The notes beneath the pieces are model-generated. The model was not told where the DNA came from. It worked only from the letters and a program-made list of their open reading frames with translations, and made no database searches. A stretch of 13,084 nucleotides of DNA from Sulfurospirillum sp. UBA6810 (GTDB taxonomy: Bacteria; Campylobacterota; Campylobacteria; Campylobacterales; Sulfurospirillaceae), in assembly GCA_002469305.1 (NCBI GenBank), contig DKEY01000139.1, positions 7,168 to 20,251 on the forward strand, read 5' to 3'. A program made the position numbers and the translations under genes. Positions 6,105 to 13,084 of this stretch are shown piece by piece. Every line of letters begins with the position of its first letter. Position 1 is the first letter of the stretch.

Positions 6105-7435
6105 GCTATCTCTTTTATGAGCTCTAAAGCCACTTTTTTTGCATTTCCTACACAATCATTGAGTCCAACTCCAAAATAGGCATTTGAGCTCAAATAAAGC
6201 CCTTTATGCTCACTTAGTTTATCAAACAACACTTGCATCTTAGCATTGTGTCCAACTCTATAGTTTGGGATACCTCGCTCATACCTCTTTACATACGCCA
6301 CAGTAGGTGCATCAGTAACTCCCATAGTCTCTTTGATTCCCTCTTTAGCTATCTTGATGAGTTCCTCTTCACTTTTGAGAGCAAGCTCTGGATTTCTCTG
6401 TCCACCTATCATAACACGAAGCGATTTTTTACCACTTGGAGCTCTATCTTTGAAAATAGAACTATCCCACAAAACTCCTAAGATATCTTTTTTGGCAGAT
6501 GTTGTACTCAATAGCCCAAAACCATTTAAATCATGCGAAAATGTATCATAACCAAGCCCTACCACACTTATAGGGGAATACTCTATATCATCAAGTTGCT
6601 TTGCTAACTCACTATCTATCTCTCGTAGCATATTTGCGCTCTCATATGCTGGCGTAGATAAAATCACTGTATCAAATTCTTTTTTTTCATTGTTTACATG
6701 TAAGATATATTTTTCACCATTTTTTTCGATTTTCTTTACATGTAAGTTTTTTTTGATTTGGATATTCATAGACTTTGCAAGTCTTTCTATAAAAGTACTT
6801 ACACCCTTCTCAAAGCTCATCAAAACACCACCAGGACCAGCTTCTTTTTTCTTTTTTGCTATCATCCCTTTGAAGAGTCCGCCATATTTACGCTCCAATC
6901 TAACAACAGCTGGAAAAGCAGCATTGACGGATATTGCATCTGGTTTTGAAGCAAATATACCAGCAACCATCGCATCTAAGAAAGCGTCTGTCATCTCACG
7001 TCCAACTCGTCTATAACCAAAACTTTGCAAAGTTTCATCACTCTCATCGGTTTTTGGCTTTACAAAAAACTCACACGCTACTCGCAACTTTCCTCTAAAG
7101 GTAAGTAAAGGGGAGAATAGAAATGCTTTTGGAGATTCTGGAAGTCTATGAAGTGCGTCTTTATAGATATATCTTATCCTTGCATTATCATCACTTCTAA
7201 GCAAAACATCATCGCAACCAGAGAGTTTTACAAGCTCTAGCGTATCTGGTTTGTTAGATAAAAAGCCATTACTTCCCTCTTCAAAGAAAAATCCTCCAAC
7301 CTCTTTGGTCTTCATCTTTCCCCCAAGAGAGTCACTCTTTTCAAAAAGAGTTATACTGGCCTCTGGTTTTTCTTGAAGTATATAAAATGCTGTTGCAAGT
7401 CCACTGATACCACCACCGATTATAGCTATCTTCAT
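6101..7435 (-). CDS. hemY: Protoporphyrinogen oxidase, HemY type (FAD-dependent)
   Basis: This flavoenzyme oxidises protoporphyrinogen IX (or coproporphyrinogen III in some lineages) in late haem synthesis, probably at the inner membrane face. The FAD-binding strand IAIIGGGISGLATAFYIL is at residues 3-20, followed by FEKSDSLGGKMKTKEVGGFFFEEGSNGF. The PPOX family marks are LPESPKAFLFSPLLTFRGKLRVACEFF, the FEKGVSTFIERLA substrate-domain segment, RGIPNYRVGH, and GLYLSSNAYFGVGLNDCVGNA at the C-terminus. The 444 residues fit the family. Some pipelines call this family hemG, which is unrelated to the E. coli flavodoxin-like HemG. A TATAAT box lies upstream, and AAAGG precedes the ATG. The stop overlaps the J-domain start as ATGA. 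Two iterated palindromes lie 42 bases apart in a variable region. Another amine oxidase activity is possible but less likely. Confidence 0.9.
   Translation of the reverse strand: MKIAIIGGGISGLATAFYILQEKPEASITLFEKSDSLGGKMKTKEVGGFFFEEGSNGFLSNKPDTLELVKLSGCDDVLLRSDDNARIRYIYKDALHRLPESPKAFLFSPLLTFRGKLRVACEFFVKPKTDESDETLQSFGYRRVGREMTDAFLDAMVAGIFASKPDAISVNAAFPAVVRLERKYGGLFKGMIAKKKKEAGPGGVLMSFEKGVSTFIERLAKSMNIQIKKNLHVKKIEKNGEKYILHVNNEKKEFDTVILSTPAYESANMLREIDSELAKQLDDIEYSPISVVGLGYDTFSHDLNGFGLLSTTSAKKDILGVLWDSSIFKDRAPSGKKSLRVMIGGQRNPELALKSEEELIKIAKEGIKETMGVTDAPTVAYVKRYERGIPNYRVGHNAKMQVLFDKLSEHKGLYLSSNAYFGVGLNDCVGNAKKVALELIKEIA
6694..6703. repeat. Iterated palindrome copy 5 (in hemY)
   Basis: TTACATGTAA. 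On the coding strand it is atc tta cat gta aac, encoding ILHVN. It lies 42 bases from the next copy in the same gene. Confidence 0.75.
6736..6745. repeat. Iterated palindrome copy 6 (in hemY)
   Basis: TTACATGTAA. On the coding strand it is aac tta cat gta aag, encoding NLHVK. It is in the same reading frame as copy 5. Confidence 0.75.
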
Positions 7436-7458
7436 GTGTGTAACCTTTGTGTATGTTT

Positions 7459-7475
7459 AAGCCCTATTATAAACC
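7459..7475 (-). promoter_or_regulatory. Promoter for hemY
   Basis: The minus strand of 7466-7471 reads TATAAT, an exact -10 box, preceded by a long A/T-rich stretch (7480-7502) typical of Campylobacterota promoters, which often lack a -35 box. The predicted start is near 7459, giving a leader of about 25 bases with an AAAGG ribosome site. The gap of 81 bases between rarA and hemY is one of the few real gaps in the window. Confidence 0.55.
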
Positions 7476-7516
7476 TCTTTTTTTAATAAAAAAATAACAA
7501 AAGGCAGTAAGTAGTT

Positions 7517-8698
7517 TTATTTTTTGATTTTTTCAAGCCATTCATCGAGTGTTTTTTCAAAGCCTACATGTAAAGAATTATAAAATTTTATATCTTTTGA
7601 TAAGTACTTTTGTTGCACCCAGCCACCAAAGTCGTGTGGGTATTTATAAGTATTTTTATCTTTGCTTGTAAGATATTTTGGGATTTTTAACTCTTGCTCT
7701 TCTTTAACATAAGACAAAGCCATATTGATAGCATTATATGCACTGTTTGATTTTGGGCTACATGTAAGATATACAAGAGCCTGAGAAAGGATAATCCTAG
7801 CCTCTGGGAACCCTATCTTGCTCACAACTTGCAAACAACTGTTTGCGATATTGAGTGCATTGGGATTTGCATTGCCTATATCTTCACTTGCTAGTATCAC
7901 TAAGCGTCTTGCTATAAAATCTGCACTCTCGCCCCCATCAATAAGTCTCGCAAGATAGTATATGGCAGCATCAACATCACTTCCTCTCACACTTTTTATC
8001 ATAGCACTTATCAAATCATAATGTGTATCATCTGAACTAACGCCATCTTTTAGGGCATTTGGACGAAGAGATTTTAAAATATCCAAGCTTACATGTAAGC
8101 TAACTTTCGTGGCAAATTCAAGAAGATTTAGTAAAGACCTAGCATCTCCACTTGAAGAGCTTATAAGATATCTTTTTGCATCTTCTTCTATCTCAAAATT
8201 TACTAACTCTTTTGCTCGTGTTATGATTTCAGACATATCATCTTCATTTAAATCAAAAAATTCAAAGAGCATTGAACGAGAACGGATTCCTGAAGAAAGC
8301 GTGTAGTAGGGGTTTTCTGTGCTAGCCCCTATGATGATGGCTTCTTTGTTCTCCATAGGAACTAACAAAACTTCTTGTTGTGTTTTCGAAAGGCGGTGTA
8401 CTTCATCGATAAAGATAAGAGGTTTTTGTAAAGAGTTTTTGTGATTTGCAAATATCTTTCTAAACTCTTCTACTTTAACACTTGTAGCATCTAACTCATA
8501 AAAAGGCAGTTCAAGCGTAGTAGATACGATTTTGGCAAGTGTAGTTTTACCAACTCCAGCAGGACCAAAAAAGATAGAGTGTGGAATCGTACCTGCTTGG
8601 AGTAGTTTGTAAAAAGAGCTCTCACGTGAGCTCAAATGCTTTTGCCCAAAAAAATCATCGAGACTCTTTGGGCGAAGTTTAAGCGCTAGGTTTTCCAT
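7517..8698 (-). CDS. rarA: Replication-associated recombination protein A (AAA+ ATPase)
   Basis: RarA (MgsA) is a clamp-loader-like AAA+ ATPase that acts at stalled replication forks. The N-terminus LALKLRPKSLDDFFGQKHL is the family opening. Walker A GPAGVGKT is at 45-52, Walker B IFIDEVHR around 95-102, the sensor-1 segment GASTENP at 124-130, and the arginine-finger region GIRSRSM at 137-143. The C-terminal tetramerisation part shows ASEDIGNANP and YKYPHDFGGWVQQKYL, both typical. The 393 residues are slightly shorter than the common 420-450. The start lies 20 bases inside the preceding pseudouridine synthase gene; the bases before it (AAAAAAGCG) make a weak ribosome site, so coupling is likely. 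It is the last gene of the operon, with no obvious terminator. It carries three iterated palindromes, the most of any gene here. Confidence 0.93.
   Translation of the reverse strand: MENLALKLRPKSLDDFFGQKHLSSRESSFYKLLQAGTIPHSIFFGPAGVGKTTLAKIVSTTLELPFYELDATSVKVEEFRKIFANHKNSLQKPLIFIDEVHRLSKTQQEVLLVPMENKEAIIIGASTENPYYTLSSGIRSRSMLFEFFDLNEDDMSEIITRAKELVNFEIEEDAKRYLISSSSGDARSLLNLLEFATKVSLHVSLDILKSLRPNALKDGVSSDDTHYDLISAMIKSVRGSDVDAAIYYLARLIDGGESADFIARRLVILASEDIGNANPNALNIANSCLQVVSKIGFPEARIILSQALVYLTCSPKSNSAYNAINMALSYVKEEQELKIPKYLTSKDKNTYKYPHDFGGWVQQKYLSKDIKFYNSLHVGFEKTLDEWLEKIKK
7564..7573. repeat. Iterated palindrome copy 7 (in rarA, near the 3' end)
   Basis: CTACATGTAA. On the coding strand it is tct tta cat gta ggc, encoding SLHVG close to the RarA C-terminus. 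Confidence 0.7.
7758..7767. repeat. Iterated palindrome copy 8 (in rarA, alternative frame)
   Basis: CTACATGTAA. On the coding strand it is ctt aca tgt agc, encoding LTCS. This is the only copy that is not in the Leu-His-Val frame. Confidence 0.65.
8086..8101. repeat. Iterated palindrome copy 9 (in rarA), longest form
   Basis: AGCTTACATGTAAGCT is a perfect 16-bp palindrome and the most complete copy in the window. It encodes SLHVS (agc tta cat gta agc). The flanking AGC recurs in the dapF and SpeE-like copies, so this is a reasonable estimate of the full consensus. Confidence 0.8.
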
Positions 8699-9470
8699 CG
8701 CTTTTTTGTTCTACATAAGTAAGATAATCTCTCAGTGCTGCATACTCTGGTGCATCTAAAAATCTAATTTTTCCAGGTTTTAAAGTACCTAAATCAACAC
8801 GTCCATAACTAACACGTTTCAAGTCCACAACTTCAGCATCAAAATAAGCAAAAAATCTTCTTAGTTCTCTGTTTTGACCCTCAGCTATCGTTACTTTTAA
8901 AGTAGAATAGGTTGGTCTGCTTTTTATGATACGGTACTCAACAAAAGGGGCAAAATCCATAGAACGAACATCACTATCTTCATGCCCACCTTTTCTAGCA
9001 TCTTCTACATAGAGTCCTTCTTTCATAGCACTCTCCATAGGAGCTGTTATCTCACCCTTTATCTTTACGTAGTAAACTCTCTCTAAGTCTCCATGCATCA
9101 AAGCTGAAACTACTTTAGGAGAATCACAAAGCAAAAGCAAGCCTTCACTAGCATAATCGAGTCTGCCAACACTAAGATAGTGAGCATACTGCTTAGGAAG
9201 TGAATCATAGATAACTTTTCTACCTCTATCATCTTTTTTACTCACTAACTCACCTTTTGGTTTGTTATAGACGATAACTGTATATCCATCTTTTTCAAAA
9301 AGTTTACGACCGTTGACAAAAATCTTATTTTGAAAAGTTACTTTCATAGATAGGTCAGTTGCTACTTTCCCATCTACTTTTACCAATCCTTGTTTTATAA
9401 GCTCATCTGCTTCACGTCTTGAATATCTCGTATTGTGAGATATTATCTTGTTTAAACGTTGCAATTCCAT
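8679..9470 (-). CDS. rRNA pseudouridine synthase, RsuA/RluB/E/F family
   Basis: This enzyme isomerises a uridine in ribosomal RNA to pseudouridine. An S4 RNA-binding domain occupies about residues 1-50 (RLNKIISHNTRYSRREADELIKQGLVKVDG). The catalytic core contains VGRLDYASEGLLLL, with the essential Asp at 105. The family segments YNKPKGELVS, RVYYVKIKG and EGQNRELRRFFAYF are also present. The 263 residues fit the RsuA/RluB branch. I cannot tell from sequence alone which rRNA and position is modified; an RluB-like large-subunit target is my guess. Its start forms TAATG with the kdsD stop and is preceded by AGGGATA. Its end overlaps rarA by 20 bases. Co-location with rsmA and rnj links it to ribosome maturation. 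Confidence 0.9.
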   Translation of the reverse strand: MELQRLNKIISHNTRYSRREADELIKQGLVKVDGKVATDLSMKVTFQNKIFVNGRKLFEKDGYTVIVYNKPKGELVSKKDDRGRKVIYDSLPKQYAHYLSVGRLDYASEGLLLLCDSPKVVSALMHGDLERVYYVKIKGEITAPMESAMKEGLYVEDARKGGHEDSDVRSMDFAPFVEYRIIKSRPTYSTLKVTIAEGQNRELRRFFAYFDAEVVDLKRVSYGRVDLGTLKPGKIRFLDAPEYAALRDYLTYVEQKSDGKPSA

Positions 9471-10432
9471 TATTTTATCCCTGCTTCTACTAAATCATGT
9501 ATGTGTAAAACACCCTCGATAGTTTTTTCACTATCTGTGATTACCAATAATTGTATTTTATTTTGTTCGACTATCAAAAGGGCATCACTAGCTAACATGA
9601 GTTTGTTATCAAGTACTTTTGGACTCAAACAAGCATACTCCAATACAGAGTTCTCCATAGAAAAATCTTCTTGCATCAATGCTCTTCTTAAATCACCATC
9701 ACTCAATAAACCCACCAACTTGTTCTTAGCATCTGTTATGAGAACATTTCCTAGACGGCCTTCACTCATAACAACTATGGCATCTTTCAATTTTGTACTT
9801 TCACTTACTATTGGTAATTTTTTTGTGCGCATCAAGTCACTAACTTTTACAAAAAGTCTTTTGCCTAAACTACCTCCTGGATGAAAAGAAGCAAAATCTT
9901 CTTTAGCAAATCCACGTTTATACATCAAACAAACAGCTAACGCATCTCCAAGTGCAAGAGTGAGTGTCGTTGAGCATGTTGGAGCAGCTTGTAGTGGACA
10001 AGCTTCTTTTTCTATATCTACTGACAAAAATACATCACTGTACTTTCCCAAAGAGCTGTTTTTATCTCTTGCCATACCTATAAGCGGTATGTTAAATCTC
10101 TTTACATGTGGCAATATCCTTATAAGTTCTTCACTCTCACCACTATAACTTATAGCCAGTACCGCGTCATCTTTGCCTATCATGCCCAAATCGCCATGCA
10201 TCGCCTCTGTTGGGTGTAAAAAGAAACTAGAAGTTCCTGTACTTGCAAGCGTTGCTGCTATCTTTGCTCCAACAAGTCCGCTTTTACCAACTCCTGTAAC
10301 TATAAGCTTTCCTTTTGTATTCATAACTAAATCAACAGCTTTTTCTATCTCATTACCAAGTTTTTGAGCTGCATTTTGCAACTCTTTTGCTTCTAGTTCT
10401 AAAACTTCTTTTGCTATTTTTATAAAATCCAT
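9470..10432 (-). CDS. kdsD: Arabinose-5-phosphate isomerase (KdsD/KpsF)
   Basis: KdsD interconverts ribulose 5-phosphate and arabinose 5-phosphate, the first step towards Kdo for lipopolysaccharide. The 320 residues have the complete family layout: a SIS sugar isomerase domain at about 40-175, with VTGVGKSGLVGAKIAATLASTG, HPTEAMHGDLGM and ISYSGESEEL, followed by two CBS domains at about 205-260 and 270-320. FHPGGSLGKRL (183-193) is a strong signature of this isomerase. Full CBS domains distinguish it from GutQ-like or stand-alone SIS proteins only partly, but presence among core genes favours KdsD over a capsule-specific KpsF. AGGAA precedes the ATG, 15 bases after the rnj stop. Its stop forms TAATG with the next gene. 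A degenerate palindrome copy (10102-10111) encodes the HVK of ILPHVKRF. Confidence 0.94.
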   Translation of the reverse strand: MDFIKIAKEVLELEAKELQNAAQKLGNEIEKAVDLVMNTKGKLIVTGVGKSGLVGAKIAATLASTGTSSFFLHPTEAMHGDLGMIGKDDAVLAISYSGESEELIRILPHVKRFNIPLIGMARDKNSSLGKYSDVFLSVDIEKEACPLQAAPTCSTTLTLALGDALAVCLMYKRGFAKEDFASFHPGGSLGKRLFVKVSDLMRTKKLPIVSESTKLKDAIVVMSEGRLGNVLITDAKNKLVGLLSDGDLRRALMQEDFSMENSVLEYACLSPKVLDNKLMLASDALLIVEQNKIQLLVITDSEKTIEGVLHIHDLVEAGIK

Positions 10433-10447
10433 ATCTATTTCCTAGTA

Positions 10448-12424
10448 TTACATAACAAAAATTGTAGGTACAATCGTTGGGTATTTTTTCATTTTTCTAA
10501 ATATATGTTTTCTTACTACTTGTCTTAGCTCATTTTCTAAAGCTCTAGGGTCTTGTAATATCTCTTTTTTAGCATTTACCATAAATTGGTCGATTACACC
10601 TTCCATCTCTTTACTAAACGCTCTATCTTCTCTATCAGAAACCAATCCATAACTAACTACTTTTGGTTTTGTTATCAATTTGTGTTCACTTGCATCTATC
10701 TGTGCAACTAACATAACAAGCCCAGAATCAGCCATCTTTTGTCTGTCAATAACAACATCACTTGATATTTGTTGATTGATTTGATTATCGATAAAAACTT
10801 TTCCTGTCTTTATCGTTTTTACTTTTTTGATATATTTTGGACATAATTCTACTTGATCACCATCACTCATCAAAAGGATATTGCGTGATGGAATACCACA
10901 GCTGATAGCTGTTTCTTTATGCTTTACTATATGGTTGTATTCCCCGTGTACTGGTAAAAAGAATTTAGGTTTTGTTAGTCTTATAAGTAACTTTTGCTCT
11001 TCTTGAGCGGCATGTCCACTCACGTGAATCTCACTAAAATCTTGATAAGCTACATTTGCTCCACTTTTCAGTAAAAAGTTTAATACTTTAGATACACTTC
11101 CTTCATTGCCAGGAATTGCTTTAGCTGATATGATGATTTGGTCACTTGTTTTGATCTTTATATGTCTATGTTCATCCGTTGCCATTCTATAAAGAGCACT
11201 CATCGTCTCGCCCTGAGAACCTGTTGTTACTATAAGAACATCTTTATCACTGTGCTTGTTTACTTCATGTGGATCAATAAAGATGCTTTTATCTAAATCT
11301 ATATATCCCAAATCCATAGCCGTAAATAGGTTTCGTTCCATAGAACGGCCGATAACACAAACTTTTCTTCCATACTTTACACCATACTCTATCGCTTGAT
11401 AAACTCTATGTATATTTGAAGAAAATGTTGACATAATCACACGTCCACGTGCTTTTGAAAAGATAGAATCAAATGTTTTTCCAACTGTACTTTCACTTCT
11501 AGTAATTCCCTCTTTATAAGAGTTTGTACTATCGCTTAAAAGACATAAAACACCTTTTTCACCATAATCAGAAAAACGATTTAAATCTGTGACGTATCCA
11601 TCTATTGGTGTGTGGTCTATCTTAAAATCACCTGTGTGGATAATCGTTCCAGCTTCACATGTAATAGCCAAAGAAGAAGCATCGATGATAGAGTGTGTTA
11701 TATGAATCCACTCAACATCAAAATCTCCAACTTGGATTACTTTTCTTTTTTCTACTGGTCTAAAAAACTTTCTCTCCGCTTTTAATCCATGTTCTTCAAA
11801 CTTATTTGATATCATTCCCAGTGGAAGAGGCGTAGCATAAATAGGAAATTGCATCTCTTTAAATAAATAAGGCAGCGCTCCTATATGGTCTTCGTGAGCA
11901 TGTGTGATAATAATACCTTTTATCTTGCTCTTTATTGATTTTAAGTATGTGAAATCAGGTATCAAAATATCTACACCATGCATATCTTCACTAGGGAAAC
12001 TCATACCAACATCTATGATAATAGCACTAGTATCGGTCTCTATAACTGTTATATTGCCACCGATTTCACCAAGTCCACCAAGTGGAGTTATGCGAACTTT
12101 TGCTTTTGTATTTTGATTGAGAAGATTAAACTTTTGTAATCTATCTTTATGCATTTTTTGGTTAGCTTCGATAGCTTTTCGCATATCTGCTTGCCACTTT
12201 TCATTACCCTCAAGAGTACTTGTCTGCTTTTTAGGGCCTCTTTTCTTTTTATTATTGGGTGTTGGTTGTGCTTGCTGTTGTGGATTTTCGCCAGTTGCTC
12301 CCGCTTCTGTTTTAGAAGCATCCGCTTGCTGTGGTTTTTTTGCTCTTGATTGCGGTCTTCTTCTTGTCTGAGTTTTTGGTGTACTATTTGTACTACTACT
12401 CGTTTCCTCTTTTTTCTCTTCCAT
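10448..12424 (-). CDS. rnj: Ribonuclease J
   Basis: RNase J is a metallo-beta-lactamase/beta-CASP nuclease with endonuclease and 5'-3' exonuclease activity; in Helicobacter it forms the RNA degradosome with the helicase RhpA. After a long N-terminal extension, the zinc-site motif HAHEDH is at 175-180, with further ligands at H244 (HITHSIIDASS) and D266 (HTGDFKID). The beta-CASP part has SDSTNS, MSTFSSNIHR, GRSMERN and TTGSQGE. HVSGHA (467-472) and FFLPVHGEY (488-496) are the final active-site motifs. Residues 1-105 are rich in K, Q, P, T and S and look disordered, as I recall for H. pylori RNase J. The 658 residues are about 100 more than the Bacillus enzymes. AAGGTGAG precedes the ATG, and the first 29 bases overlap the end of rsmA. 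Confidence 0.96.
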   Translation of the reverse strand: MEEKKEETSSSTNSTPKTQTRRRPQSRAKKPQQADASKTEAGATGENPQQQAQPTPNNKKKRGPKKQTSTLEGNEKWQADMRKAIEANQKMHKDRLQKFNLLNQNTKAKVRITPLGGLGEIGGNITVIETDTSAIIIDVGMSFPSEDMHGVDILIPDFTYLKSIKSKIKGIIITHAHEDHIGALPYLFKEMQFPIYATPLPLGMISNKFEEHGLKAERKFFRPVEKRKVIQVGDFDVEWIHITHSIIDASSLAITCEAGTIIHTGDFKIDHTPIDGYVTDLNRFSDYGEKGVLCLLSDSTNSYKEGITRSESTVGKTFDSIFSKARGRVIMSTFSSNIHRVYQAIEYGVKYGRKVCVIGRSMERNLFTAMDLGYIDLDKSIFIDPHEVNKHSDKDVLIVTTGSQGETMSALYRMATDEHRHIKIKTSDQIIISAKAIPGNEGSVSKVLNFLLKSGANVAYQDFSEIHVSGHAAQEEQKLLIRLTKPKFFLPVHGEYNHIVKHKETAISCGIPSRNILLMSDGDQVELCPKYIKKVKTIKTGKVFIDNQINQQISSDVVIDRQKMADSGLVMLVAQIDASEHKLITKPKVVSYGLVSDREDRAFSKEMEGVIDQFMVNAKKEILQDPRALENELRQVVRKHIFRKMKKYPTIVPTIFVM

Positions 12425-13084
12425 CTATCTCACCTTGTTGTTTTAATTTATTAAATAATAGATGATGGGTTGAAACACTTAATTCATGAGGTCTTATGCT
12501 TATTTTGTATCCTAGTTCTATTAAAAGTGAATTTGCTTTTTCTTTAGAAAAATCTGATGATATATTTTTTATCCAAGTTTTTCTTGGTGCTCTAAATGAA
12601 CTTTTTAAATATTTCTCAAAGGACTGAAGCTCTTTTTCATCTTCAAAAAGTCCATTATATTCACATTTTATATATTCTTTACTTTTTTCAATTAAAAGTA
12701 CTGAAGATACAACTTTTGGTTGTGGCTCAAAAGCCTCAGGAGGAACATCAAACAGTATCCTCGCACTACCAATACTTTGAGCCAAAATCGCTAAAGACGT
12801 AAACTCTTTACTCATACATGCAGCCGAAAATTTTTGGGCTACTTCTTTTTGTATCATCACCACCATACTTTTACACAGTGGATCTTTCAGAGTTTTCAAT
12901 ATGATAGTTGTAGCAATGTAGTAGGGTAGATTTGCAACTAAATCATACTCTTTATTACTCAGTGAGCCACACTCCAACTTGTCCAATACATCACCTTCGA
13001 TTAGACTCAGTCTGCCACTATCTATATCTTTAGAAAATTTTTCTCTCAAATAAACGCATAAGTCACTATCAACCTCATATGCTA
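12396..13084 (-). CDS. rsmA: 16S rRNA dimethyladenosine transferase RsmA/KsgA (5' part outside window)
   Basis: RsmA (KsgA) uses S-adenosylmethionine to dimethylate two adjacent adenines near the 3' end of 16S rRNA, a late step in small-subunit assembly. About 228 residues are visible and the frame stays open to the window edge, where it reads AYEVDSDLCVYLREKF, the acidic SAM-site motif E-D-DL. The catalytic NLPYYIAT motif follows, then VVMIQKEVAQKFSA and VPPEAFEPQPKVVSSVL, all typical. The missing N-terminus should hold the GxGxG SAM loop. A TTG at 13049 is not the start, because conserved residues precede it. The 3' end overlaps the rnj start by 29 bases. It is the first gene seen of the five-gene minus-strand operon. 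Confidence 0.95.
   Translation of the reverse strand, partial: AYEVDSDLCVYLREKFSKDIDSGRLSLIEGDVLDKLECGSLSNKEYDLVANLPYYIATTIILKTLKDPLCKSMVVMIQKEVAQKFSAACMSKEFTSLAILAQSIGSARILFDVPPEAFEPQPKVVSSVLLIEKSKEYIKCEYNGLFEDEKELQSFEKYLKSSFRAPRKTWIKNISSDFSKEKANSLLIELGYKISIRPHELSVSTHHLLFNKLKQQGEIDGREKRGNE

Noticed and set aside
6105..6155. Longer N-terminus for the J-domain protein (17 extra residues, Cys/Lys-rich)
   Set aside because: The extra sequence is the hemY C-terminal coding region in another frame, and the ATGA junction with AAAGAGA upstream better explains the start.
9459..9884. Plus-strand open frame of 141 codons opposite kdsD
   Set aside because: It is a shadow of the CBS region of kdsD, with no recognisable motif and no promoter or ribosome site.
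11655..11664. TCACATGTAA in rnj as a further palindrome copy
   Set aside because: One arm is broken and it encodes conserved residues in another frame (ITCEAG); ACATGT alone is expected a few times by chance.
13047..13049. TTG as a start for rsmA
   Set aside because: Conserved RsmA residues (AYEVDSDLCVY) continue upstream of it to the window edge, so the gene is simply cut by the window.

Overview
The window looks like a piece of chromosome from a Campylobacterota (Epsilonproteobacteria) bacterium. The best guess is a Sulfurimonas-like sulfur oxidiser. The reasons are the A+T-rich sequence (about two thirds A+T by eye), compact operons with ATGA/TAATG overlaps, the pairings rsmA-rnj and speE-coaE that I recall from Helicobacter, and the style of the proteins. 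The genus is an inference. All genes are core housekeeping genes. I see no mobile element, CRISPR array, tRNA or rRNA, and no gene-free stretch above 160 bases.

Layout: (1) 1-1309, plus strand: 3' end of rpsT, a terminator that includes its stop codon, then prfA (RF1). (2) 1315-3892, minus strand: a tightly coupled operon, read from 3892 downward as a truncated SpeE-like protein, coaE, dapF and a Bax-like glucosaminidase. It ends in a hairpin shared with prfA. (3) 3893-4051: divergent promoter region built on a 10-bp-arm inverted repeat. (4) 4052-5832, plus strand: purM and an ElyC/YdcF-type DUF218 membrane protein. (5) 5826-7435, minus strand: HemY-type protoporphyrinogen oxidase and a small J-domain protein, with a good TATAAT box upstream. 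(6) 7517-13084, minus strand: rsmA (5' end outside the window), rnj, kdsD, an RsuA/RluB-type pseudouridine synthase and rarA, with short overlaps or gaps throughout.

The genes serve ribosome and translation functions (rpsT, prfA, rsmA, the pseudouridine synthase), RNA turnover (rnj), envelope building (dapF, kdsD, the glucosaminidase, the DUF218 protein), cofactors (coaE, hemY), purines (purM) and fork rescue (rarA).

The most striking signal is not a gene. The palindrome YTACATGTAR occurs nine times between 2248 and 8098, always inside coding sequence, in six different unrelated genes. A hand estimate for random sequence of this composition is about 0.1 copies in the whole window. Eight of nine copies lie in the same reading frame and force the tripeptide Leu-His-Val into unrelated proteins. 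This resembles a highly iterated palindrome (like cyanobacterial HIP1), with consensus close to AGCTTACATGTAAGCT. Its function is unknown to me.
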